DNA from: Dipylidium caninum | Lineage: Eukaryota > Platyhelminthes > Cestoda > Cyclophyllidea > Dipylidiidae | Assembly: GCA_017562135.1 (NCBI GenBank) | Contig: QEYB01000448.1 | Coordinates: 744,001-808,000 of the forward strand | Direction of reading: 5' to 3' | Length of the DNA: 64,000 bases | Part shown: positions 48,675-59,812 of the stretch, one piece after another | Position numbering within the stretch: the stretch's first letter is position 1 | How the letters are laid out: every line of letters starts with the position of its first letter | The notes under the pieces: model-generated | What the model was told of the DNA's origin: nothing | Databases searched by the model: none | Seen by the model: the letters and a program-made list of their open reading frames with translations, nothing else | Translations under genes and position numbers: made by a program

Positions 48675-48718
48675 ATTGGTCCGAGGCTTTTTAAAATAGT
48701 TCCTCTCCCCTGTCCAAT
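48675..48718 (+). promoter_or_regulatory. possible core promoter of the neuropeptide receptor gene
   Basis: An inverted CCAAT box (ATTGG, 48675-48679), an AT-rich TATA-like segment TTTTTAAAATA (48688-48698) and a CCAAT box (48714-48718) lie 80 to 125 bases before the ATG. The spacing is plausible for a promoter, but nothing shows where transcription starts. Confidence 0.3.
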
Positions 48719-48799
48719 CATCTGGTGACAACATTAGCCTAAGTTTCCCCATCTGCGGCGGCGAGGGGTGCACTTCTCCACCCGCACGTCTTCCACAGA

Positions 48800-51700
48800 A
48801 TGGCCAACATCACAGGTCCTCCCGGCGAGTATGCCACATTCGGATGGGGCACTCTCATCCAAGTCTTCGTCTTCATCATCTACGGCGTCATTATTATGCT
48901 CAGTCTGATGGGCAACACCATTGTCATCTTCGTTATTCTCCGGTGTAAGTCAATGCAGTCCATCACCAACCTCTTCATCACCAACCTCTCCGTCTCCGAC
49001 ATCCTCATGAGTCTGGTCGCTGCGCCATTCACCCCCATCGCCGCATTCTCCGACACGTGGGTATTGCCGAAATTCCTCTGCAAACTCCTCAGCTTCACCA
49101 TGGGCGTCTCCGTCTACGTCTCCACGTTGACCTCAACAGCCATTGCTGTGGATCGGTACTTGGTCATTGTTCACCCCTTCTTCTCTAAAATGCGCAACTG
49201 GACGTGTGGGACTGTAATCGCCACGATCTGGGCGATAGCCACTCTCATATGTCTCCCGCTGGCCATTCATCAAACCACGACCATCGACCCCGTTCTAAAT
49301 GTTACCATTTGTACGGAATCTTGGCCTCCCGGAGAGTCGAGACAGGTGAGGACAGTAGTGAACACTCTTAAAAAGAGGGCCTTCTTCCTCCTCCTTGCCC
49401 TCCTCAGCTCCTCCTCCGCCTCATTGCGCCCTTTTCACGCAAATCCCCCATTAACCAACTAACACGTTTCGTTAGGATGGGTCGTCTCCGCCGTTTTCAC
49501 TCTTTCCTTATCCTCTTTATTTCCTGATTTACACCCATTTCTAAACTTATTTTTGTTAGAGCCGATTATTATCCTTAAGGTAACTATTACGTGCCATAGA
49601 CAATGTCGATGAGGTCCCCTTTTCAGGTAAATTGCCAGAAATTTAACCTCCTGTCTACAACCCCGTAGTCTCGAGTGTTTTCCCTTTGTGTACCCACCGA
49701 ACCGCTTCATGCACTTGGACGAAATTGCGTAGTTCGTAAAAAGGTCTCGAGGTGGGAGCAAAAAGGTGACGAGGTGACTCGGGTAGATTTTTCTTGCCTC
49801 GGAACAACCACGTCACACTTAATTTCTGTCGAACTCTCAAAACCCCGACTTTAACTTGGTCTTGTGGTTTCATTGGGCTTTCTCATTGACTTAAAGCCAC
49901 CAAGAGACTCACCACATTGCTCAAAGACGACTGGAATTTCGTTTTTCTCATTTAGTTTATCCCACACACTGTAACATGACGTAAGCATGCAAGAAAATGC
50001 AAGTATACCCGCTTTCCTAACTCGCATCGGACGAGGAGGAAGAAGACGAGGCAGCATATTTCTACTCTAGAGATTTTATGCTCTATTTTGGAGGGAGTAG
50101 AGAAGACTGCACCCTCGAATGGCGGGTATTCACCACTGCTTCTGTAAATCACGTTTGTGTATCACGTGGGGCAGATTAGGATCTCGGTCGTAACCACTGG
50201 ATTTTAACACTCCATGATGAGCATTTCATAATAAACAAGTCTATTTTTGTTCGGTCACATGTATAATTATCGCGTGAGATAGATTTATGCCTTGGAAGCT
50301 CAATTTAGCAGAAGAGGCCTGTTAACACTGGCTGAAGACATGCTGACAAACAGGCAAATTCTTTTCTTTTTTCCTGTCAAATAATATGGCGAAAACTCCT
50401 CAGAGGTCACTTTTGCAGGGCGTAAAGTCACCACACACCCACTTGACGTGTCCAGCGGTGTCCAGACAGTGTTGACAGCATTTGTCGATCCTCTTGACGT
50501 CAACACAACTTCGAGCGGGGCGACAACAAGAGCGTCCCCAGGCTGTCTGACTAGTTTGTCATCAGTAGGCATTGAAAATGCGTCTATTTAAAATCAAATA
50601 CCAGTTTTATGAGTCAAAGTACTCTCTTTTGAGTGTTGGGCAGACACTTTTGCACCGACTAATCGTCACGCTCCTCTTTCGTGGAAATTATGGACAGCCG
50701 AGGTGTAACGCGGCAAACCTGAGCTGCTGTGTCCATGTGGACGGATTCCAAAACCTCTTGGAAGTTGCACAACGCTTCTGTGGACTACGAGCTGCGCACT
50801 TAGCGCTGAGTGGAGCCCTTGAAAAGTGGCTTCACCGAAAAAGAAGCGGCAAATAACTCACCACCTCCTTCATTTCAACACTTTTTATTTGTAAAGCACA
50901 AAGGAGTTGTAAACAAGTTAAAAAGAGCGTATAAATTTCGAGAGTTAGGAATGCAGCTTCACAACTCGTCCCCCATTCCCACTAAATTGGATTTGGATTG
51001 AAACGGGAGCCCCACAGGTGCAGAAGGTTAAACAACCAAAATCAAAGCGAAAACAAAAAAGTGGGTCTGAAGAATTCTTTTAACAACAACAAAATGCTGT
51101 ACTGATATTTTATAGTCTAACATAAAGTCATATATTTTTTACCACCCTTCATGAAACAATGAAGTAAATTCAATAGAATCAGAATGCTCGGTATTTTGTG
51201 AAAACTGAACAGAGGTTTTAGAGTGGTAATTTATTGTTCCAACCAAGCCAGCAGATATCATTTGGGCTTTTTAGAAGCGCGACGTTACTTGAGCATCTCC
51301 GCAAAAGTGTACTGAATTGTATCCGACACCCTGGACTTGTCGAAGTAACCGTTCATTGTCGCACACATAAACACAAACCCTCACACTCCTTTTGCGTGCC
51401 TTCATTGTTGCATTATATGCCATTAGCAAGTTTCAGTGAAGTTCCAGAAGCAAACAGTAGGGAAGCACATTGAGGATGAAGAATGAGGAAGAAAAGCTTT
51501 GCTGAGTGGAATTAAGAACGTGCGAGTGAGAATCATAAATTGTGTTGTTTATGCTCAAGAAAAGAGATCCATGACGAAAAGTCACGAGTCCCCATTGAGC
51601 AATCTTCATTAGTAGGTGGAGAAGTAAACGCACGCACCACAAACACTGTTTTCCCCCGTTTAACCACTGCGATTCACAATACGCGGCAGTTATATATCAC

Positions 51701-54700
51701 GATTGTTGCCTCGAATGTCCATAGTGAACCTGTCCGCTTTTCATGCGTCCAATCGCCCATCTGATCCCCTCTAGTCTTCTCTCCATGGACAAGTTAGACT
51801 GAATTGCACGTGTACGAGCCAATTTTGACACTGACTCTTCAATGACATAAAATTTGCCCTCTCGGAGCGACAAATGCTGAGTTAGAATTGCAGTCTTCTT
51901 TTTTCCTAAAGTATTTCGTCGCTGCTATACGTGGTCGCTGGCCACTGATTACCGTGTAATATCAGGGATATGCCAAAACGCCACATTCATCAGTATTCTC
52001 GCGGATTCCTTTGTTAATAAGTCTGCAGATAAAGTTAATATTCACATCATCTTTTATCTGTGTCTAAGCGATGTGTGCTAATGTTACGACTCTACCGCTG
52101 CTTTTATTGAAACATCTAAAGCCGTTGAGACTGAAACGCGTTAAGAATTTTATATCCCACCAGATAGACGTCGCTTCATCGCGTTTCAGACACAATTGTG
52201 GGCATGATGGACTCGCCGGAGTTCTGCCACCATCTTCCCTCTTCTCCCCCTGTAATGTTTAACGGTCGGCAAATTCATTTCCTTATCCCTAAGTAAAGTG
52301 CCTTCGGCATATGCGGTGATGTGCTGTCGACTTCAAAGTTTACTGAAACGTAAGACACGATAACAACTTCATAATTACGGACTCGTACTGGCAGAGTTTG
52401 CGGGATGGCCAGAATGGATGGAGAGGACGAGGACCTCCGGAAAAACTTCAAACTCGCCTTGCAAAAGCACCACCTTAGCAGAAGTGATTGGTGAGGAAAT
52501 TTTCAATACCTTTCGACTGCGCCTCAGGGCATACGGGCATTTTAGTTGATTGTGCCATGGCAGTTGGCCTTGGTGATATAGTTAGCATCCCATTACTAAC
52601 GGTCATTTTGTCGAGAAGCCATATGAATATAAAAAGGCCATCGGAAGGAGTCTAAGAGAGTTTTACCTGCGAGACAGGGGAGCTCCAGTGTCATTCTCCT
52701 TCTCCCTGATCGTGAATTCATAAACAATTCAATCCCTGTATGACCATTTCTCCATTCCCTGTTTCATGTGAGAACTGCTTGGACCACGACTTGCCACTGA
52801 CAGTGCCACGAGGACGGCATTAGGCTGCAAATGAAATGATTGTTTAAAGATAGCGCAGGCCTCAATTACACACGCAGTGGAAGAGATGAGTAGTCGCGGG
52901 AAGAGCGGTGGGTTTAATACGCTTGTCAACCTTAAAATTTATGGCTTTCCATTGGATATCTAAACACCCCTAAGCTGCATTACCTCTCCCGCCTATTGTG
53001 TGGCCTTTTACCTAAAGTGAATATTCACTTGGGCTCTTTTCAAGCTAACGAACATTAGTTGGCATGCTTTCAGAACTGTCAAAGTCCCTTCATGCTTTCA
53101 TTTCAAGCAAGTACCAATCAGAATGGTAGATTATGTTGGATGGAGTGAGTGTGTCCCCAAATCCCCATAAAATGGGATTGAAGAGGCATTGTTAATTAGA
53201 AAAATAAATTAACAGAAGATTAGATTGGGGAGTTGTACTGTCTTCCGACAGTTTTACTACACAGTCCGAGGCAATATCTCGAACTGCCTGCCCAAAGAAG
53301 CCATTTCTAGAGAAATTATTGCCCAAAGACTGGTCAAGAACACGGAGATGTCGTCATCAGTTACGTATGTCAACTAGTCTTTTATCCCAGCCTTACTTTC
53401 ACCTTAATTATTGGCATATGGATGTAGACACGCGAATAATCACCCAAAGTGGCTCTCGTGGGGGCTATGCTGACAGACTAGAGGGAAAAAGGGTCACCAT
53501 CTACCATATTTCTATGGCATCAAGCTAGGCAAGAATGAAATAATGAGAAATCGTGTCATTAAGCTGTGACCCACGTCACATGGATCTGCCTTCTCTTGTA
53601 GATATTTTCAATCCTCGGTTTTGTATTTCAATTCGTGGCGCCCTCTGTGGTGATATCATTTTGCTACTTCTACGTAAGTCGGCTTTTGAGAAACCGGCTT
53701 CAACAAAAGCTGGGATCTCGATTTCGTAATGCCCAAAAGCAGGATTTGGAAGCGCGAAGGCACAACAAGACCAACAGGTTTCCACAATATTATCACTTAT
53801 TTTCTTTATTTTTGTAATAATGCTCCTTATAAATGCTTGAAAAAATGACGCTTTAATTCAGGATATTGCCTTGAGTTGTGCACAAATCTTTAGTCTGATA
53901 TGTTCTTAGCAGAGTTCCAAAACGAGTAATTTATGATTGCTGCGCGTAACAAATGCCTTGCCAGAATGATAGCAATGAATTAATTAATAAGCATTCCTAA
54001 ACACACTAAGATAGTTGAGAAAGTTTACGTAACAACTCTAAAGAGTTTATTTAAGTCTAAGGAATCCGCGAAGCCGGGAAGACTGTGTGGAAGAGAGGAA
54101 AAATACCAAACAAAAGACTAAGAATGAAAAAGAAAAACCAACGTGATTGGTCATTTTGTAACGTTCATAAAGAAATTATTTCTTTAGAAGCTAGACTTAG
54201 AGTCGAGCAAAGGAGCTTGAAGTATAGGACGTTTTCTTTTCTAAGTACACCTTGGAACCATTTTTCTTTCGAGGAAATGTACATGCTCTTTTGCAATGAC
54301 AATTTGCTCAGTAATCTAAACTTCATAGGTTGATGAGTGAGATTTTGCGCTTTATACTATACTACAAATAAATGATACACAGTCGTAAGTAGAAAATAAT
54401 AATTAACAGCGCTCTTAGTCACTCTAAATATTTTGCGGATCTCCTTTTGTTTAACTTCCCTAATTTGACCTGACTCTTCCGGTTTATACAAAATGCTCCG
54501 CTAAGTGCCACTTCCGCAAGGCAGAAATGTGTTTTCTGTGAATCGTCAAGAAGCGGCCCTCGCTTCTAAGCATCGCACCCATTAATAACCCAACTCTAAA
54601 CCCGTGTTGTTAAAGTGTGGTGATCCTCTTTTCGAGGCTATTTTCCATACGGAAGAGGAGGGGGGTTGATAATCATTCTCCCATTTCTCTCAATCTTTAC

Positions 54701-56008
54701 CAATAATAATTTTCCCAATGTTTCAAAAGAAGCGGCGGATGTAGAAAATGGCTTAGTGGAAAACATGTACGTAGGTGTAGATCGTATTCTTATGTGATTA
54801 AAAATTATTTCGACTCCCTCGAAATGTGCGAAAATTTCGTCGGAAATTCACTGCTATGGATTTTGTTTAAGCCTATTACTGCGATGAAAGGCTATTTGCT
54901 ACGGTTCAGCATAACCTCTCATTACCTTTTTGCCCAATTATCCCAATGCGACCTACTTCTCGTCTATCACCACCTCGTGACCCAAATCAGACCATAAACC
55001 CTAAACCATAGTAACAGTTCCGTTGACAACGTCGGCAGCAGATTCAGGAAGACCGATTCACTCCATCGCTGTCTGACAGGAGTCAGTAGACGCACCAATA
55101 ACCCGGGCCTGTTGAAAGGTCGCAGCCTCCTGATAAATGTGAACGCGCAGTCCTCGGTTGACACATTAACTAGCCGGTGGCTTAACATGATCTAAACCGC
55201 CGCATCGGTCAGAGGATTAGAAACCACTGCGGCTGCCTTCCTCCACACGCAAAAGCGTTATTTTTTGCCCAGAGGAACATTGATATACGGGTTGGTGTTG
55301 CATGTGAATGGAGTCCTTGTACAAATCGGAAGGGTGGCAAAAGTGCTTTTTTAGCGGGCAGGCACTTTATTTGCCCCTAGCAAAAAGGAAGCTACAAAGG
55401 CATCATGGCTAAAAGTCACACATTAGCGAGTTGTGACTCTGTATTCACGAGGTTTGACGTAGCTTTGTGGGCTGGGACCTCCCTCTCCCTCTGTCTCTGC
55501 CTCTGCCTTTCACCCTCTAACTCTTCGTTACTCTCCGTCCAGGATGCTCATAGCCATGGTGGTAGTGTTCGTTGTTTGTTGGATTCCGCTGAATGCCCTG
55601 TCGATCTACAGTGATATCAAAGCCACCGATCCCAATTTCACAATACCCTATTTCAATGCAATCTTCGTGACCTGCCACATCATAGCAATGAGTTCGGCTG
55701 TCTACAATCCCCTGCTCTATGCTTGGCTTAGTGAGACTTTTCGACGCAATTTGCGAAGCCTCATGCCCCGATGGCGCGGAAAACCTACTGTTTTCGATGT
55801 CGTCGGCATCGGAGCCGCCGTCCGTGTCGCCGAGGAGGGAGCACTACAGACAGCGGGTGTTAATGACAACGAGTTGACACGTAGAAATATTGAATCGCAA
55901 ACATGCTCCGGTGGCGGAGGTGGTGTAGCACTTCAGTACATTCATCTGCAGGAGACAGATAGGCCAGACTCGGGAGAGCAAAGTGATCCCGAAGACAGGG
56001 GCCAATGA
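48800..56008 (+). CDS. class A GPCR, neuropeptide F/Y receptor-like
   Basis: This is a seven-helix peptide receptor of the plasma membrane. Three exons join in phase: 48800-49345, 53602-53777 and 55543-56008, giving 395 residues. Helix 1 has GNTIVIFVIL, helix 2 TNLFITNLSVSDILMS, and the helix 3 region FLCKLLSF with the disulfide Cys, then STAIAVDRYLVIVHPF with the DRY motif. The second loop Cys lies in VTICTESWPPG. Helix 5 is in exon 2 (LGFVFQFVAPSVVISFCYFY). Exon 3 has NRRMLIAMVVVFVVCWIPLN, the helix 6 CWxP motif, and SAVYNPLLYAWL, the helix 7 NPxxY site as NPLLY. The sequence around helices 3 and 6 fits flatworm and insect NPF receptors best; related peptide receptors cannot be excluded. 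The 4.3-kb and 1.8-kb introns hold no recognised gene. The tail after helix 7 is long and Gly/Ser-rich. Confidence 0.92.
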
Positions 56009-58854
56009 CACTTCCTTTTATACCCTTGTATAAATCCGACTTCACCAAAGTCCTCTGTCGCGTGGAATTTTATAACACTTCCTAGAATACCACTCAATTT
56101 CCACCTGACGACGTATTTCCAAAATTTGCACTACTCTCCACTTGTTTTTTTGGCGTATTAGCTCTGACCACACTGGTTATTTTACTTTGACAAACGCCTC
56201 AGAGGTTGTGGTAAGGATTTACTCGCTGATAAGAAGCTTTAGGATTTCAGGCGGACTTTGTTTAAGTCTATAAGGACAATGGATGGAGAATCCTCAACAT
56301 TTAAGTGTTCTTTCTCCCGTTGTCTTGCATCGCCAAGGCGAAAATCTCCACTGTTGTCAGAATTTGGGTTGTTCGCTCAAATGAAAAGGAGGAAGACAGT
56401 CTGTTATTCTACAAAATTACAGTGACTGTAAATGGCCGCGAGAATAGATTGGTAAGATTTGCCTCTCAAGTTTTTCATTCAGCACAGCCGTCGGCTTGTG
56501 ATTAGACAAGTGGACTGGCACTTACTTTCTCCATGCATCGAGAAACAGACGGCCTCAGTCGGGCAGATTCCACCTGAACTCGGTGGGGTCGAATGTCCCA
56601 CGGGAGACAAGCTCTCCGACGGTGACGCCCTGCTCGCATACAACGCTGTGGCACATCACTTTTAAATTGAACAAAAAATTGTTTTTCAATGTGCTGGGGA
56701 AATAATTACCTGACATAGTGTATCTGCGGGTAGAAAATTAGGCTTCCTAAGCACTAGGAATTAATGACATCTCCTCGTGAAGTAGACTGGATCCCTGCGT
56801 GGCAACGCGCCAAACGCCGTTTCGCCAAAACCGCATTGTTTTCGGCGACAAGAGTAAACAACAAGGGAGATGTCTTTCAGTGTTCTCTCCTCGGGCAGAC
56901 TGCAGTTTGTCGATGCTATTCTTAGATTTCTGACCATTTCTCCCGCCTTAAGCAGTGTCGTGGTCACAAAATTTTCACCAGACGGTGTCCGCATGGCCTG
57001 CGGATTCAGGAGTTTTTGTTCAATCGCCTCATTGAAGTGTCTATCCTGATACACAATTGGGGACGAGGGTGAATTGGGCGCCGGGTGAAGGACACTTTCT
57101 GAGTGTGGTTCTCACCACCTCTTCCCGTTATCTTCACGCCATGGGCTCTTAATGGCCCCTAAAAATGTGTTGCATGGTGTTTATTGTGTCTGGTGATACT
57201 CTGCGCAGTAGATAAAGCGGCTCGGACATGTGTGTGTGTGTGTTTGTGTTTGTGTATGCTAACATCTCACAAAATGTCAGTGAGCAGCATGTGAACAGTG
57301 TAGACAATGCTTGTCGGATTTTATATCAAGTGGGTGCGGGTTTATGACGATCTTCGTACAGCTGGCCGCCAGATGATGGCGTTCACATGCTCTGAAAGCC
57401 TCACTTTAAGAGCGCCTGCGGTGAGGCGACCTCGGTGTTCACCTGAGACCAGCCTCATTCCACCGCGCTCCCTCATTATTAATGACGTCCCGTTGCCGTT
57501 ACCCTCCTCCCCTCTCACTGCTCTGAATCATCACCTCCTCACCATTCAGTTGGTCTTCGTCTCCTGCCCCACAATAATGTCGGCGCATTGTTGAAAAGTG
57601 GACAAACTGCCTCAACCATCCGGTGGAAATTGCTGATGTATAAGGACTGATTTACCTCCTGGAAATGCGACTTTCTGGGGAAGTTGTTCGTGCTTTACCT
57701 GACTGATGATATCAGGTGGGACGAATTAGAATTTAACTGCTAGACAAAAGTGGAATGCCGACAGTGTGCACCACGTGAGAGGCCAAATGAATGGCATCCG
57801 CCTCCCGGGGATGGAAGCCGCGTCCCACCAATTCACTTGAACAGGGTTGTAGAGAACGACTAGGGGGAAGTCAGTAGCACTGAGGGGGAGTCCACTGCCG
57901 GCACCTTGCACGAATGATCTCAGAAGTTCAAGCCTGATACTCGGGCTTTATGGACGACATGGACGACTTTGGAACAACACCCAAACGAGTTTTGCCGCCT
58001 TATGATCCACAGAAGTCCTGCCTCCACTGCCGCCAACCCAACTCTGTGCCTAAACTCCTTCTCTTCAAAAACGCAGTGTCCATAGTCTTTTTTTTTTTAA
58101 ATGGCTATCGCAATCTCCAAGCCAAATGTCCATGTTACCAAGAGACTAAAAGTCTATTTTTTTTTTCGATCTCCTCAGTGCAGACAGTGCAGCTCCAAGT
58201 TGACTTGTGTCCCACTTTAGTCCAAATTAATCACTTTTTGGCTGCCTTATCTGCCACCACGTCCAGTTTGGAGTGTGGCGGTGGCAAATGACCACCGAAA
58301 GGAAGAAATAAGTCTTATTTTGTTTACAGACATGAAAATTAACAAATCTGCGCACATACACAATCAGTCGAGTACGTCATCAAAGGAGGCTGATTCGCAA
58401 TTCCACTGAATACATCCTCGGTCATAAGCAAACATAGTTAAATTTTTTTAGGGCCGATTTAAAAAACACCGCTTCAAAAAATTCCTCATGTATGCATAAA
58501 CTGGTTGATTATTGCCAGGGTGGTCGATTTGGCCCGAGATAAACTTCAACATTCACTTTACAATGTACACTTTTGTGGGGCATTCAGGGTTGTGGAAAAA
58601 AAAACACTTCTTTTAGTAAATTTCTGGGAGCAAAAAAAGATAAAAAAATTTAAATAGCGCCTAACGATAAGGAAAGGCCTCTTTTAGTAAAAGGTGGAGG
58701 TGCTAAGTTTTTACTCTCAAAACAATTGAATTGGCCAAAAAGAAGTATTTCTCCAACAGGATGGGGGATTTTGAATTGACGACCAGGCTGGCTTCGGCAT
58801 ATCCCCTCTGCACTTGCAGAAAAAAAGGGAAAAATTGGGCCAGTGGTGAATCCT
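56009..58854. other. intergenic region downstream of the receptor gene
   Basis: A TG-rich microsatellite with a few interruptions lies at 57229-57255. Open frames at 56761-57054 (-), 57307-57594 (+) and 57950-58291 (+) have no family motif or splice partners I trust. Nothing else is recognised. Confidence 0.4.
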
Positions 58855-59320
58855 CTGCGGTGGATTGTTCTATTCACGGACCGTAACCGTCCTCAGCCTG
58901 TAAAAGAAGGTAATCATTCCGTAAAAAAGTTGAATGCCCCGACGGTGATTCCCGTAATTTCTCAAGAACCCCCTCTAAACTGAATGCTAGCCCCGTCCTT
59001 GTGTCATTTGTAAGAGATACGCTCCGAGTCACAACCATGCACTCGGTGGCTCAGCAGAAGATGCTCGCCTTTCCTCCGTTTCCCCTCCCATCTGGACATC
59101 CTAGCTGGCGTAGATACCTTAGGAAAGTGGTCTGGCTCACTAGCCTAGCACAAAGGGACGAAGGGTGACTTGGAGTCGAAGAATAGGAAGAAGAAAACGA
59201 AGAAGGAAGAGGAGGAGGACGACGACGACGACTGTGGAATCCTGTCGACACACACACACGCATAATTGTTCGTAAACTTAAGTCTTAAACTAGACGGAAA
59301 CTAGGCAGCCATACGTCTGC
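58855..59320 (+). repeat. first copy of a local duplication, ending in GAA/GAG/GAC triplets and CA repeat
   Basis: This unit aligns over about 380 bases with 59392-59812. Shared landmarks include CCGTCCTCAGCCTGTA, CTGAATGCT, GATACGCTCCGAGTCACAA (with small changes) and ACTAGCCTAGCA. It ends in purine triplets and GACGACGACGACGACTG (59171-59233), then a short CA run and TTGTTCGTAAACTT. The tail after the triplets resembles the N-terminal part of the mariner remnant at 42.2 kb (E-rich run, His-Thr run, LFVN), so the unit may contain mariner-derived DNA. Confidence 0.65.
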
Positions 59321-59391
59321 AGTTGCAGAAGAAAGAGAAAATTTTACAAACACGTGGCAATGTCCCATTACCCATTGGTTAAGCCTATAGA

Positions 59392-59812
59392 GCGGATCGT
59401 TCTACTGAATGTCCATAACCGTCCTCAGCCTGTAGAAGAAAATATTCATTCCGTCGAAAAGTTGAATGTCGCGACGAAGCCTCTCTTGATTTCTCATGAA
59501 TCCTCTCTAAGCTGAATGCTGGACCCCGCTTCACCATCTAAGTAATGCGTCGTAAGAGATGCGCTTCGAGTCACAAAAATGCACGCGGAGATTCAGTAGA
59601 AGATGTTCGTCCTTTTCCCATTTTGCCTCCCACCTTGTTATCCTAGCTTGAGTAGATACCTTGGGAAAGTGACTTGATTCACTAGCCTAGCATAAAGAGA
59701 TAAAAGGGACGAAAGATGACTTGGAGTTGAAGAATAAGAAGGAGAAGAAGAAGAAGAAGAAGGAGGAGGAGGGGGAGGAGGAGGAGGTGGAGGAGGAGGA
59801 GGAGGAGGGCGT
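59392..59812 (+). repeat. second copy of the local duplication with a long GAA/GGA purine tract
   Basis: This copy keeps the landmarks of 58855-59235 in the same order and orientation, 537 bases on, with many substitutions and a small insertion. Its end (about 59730-59809) is an almost pure purine run of GAA and GAG triplets, far longer than in the first copy. Confidence 0.7.

Noticed and set aside
56761..57054. 97-codon minus-strand frame with a transposase-like feel
   Set aside because: No catalytic block of mariner, hAT or a retroelement could be read in it.
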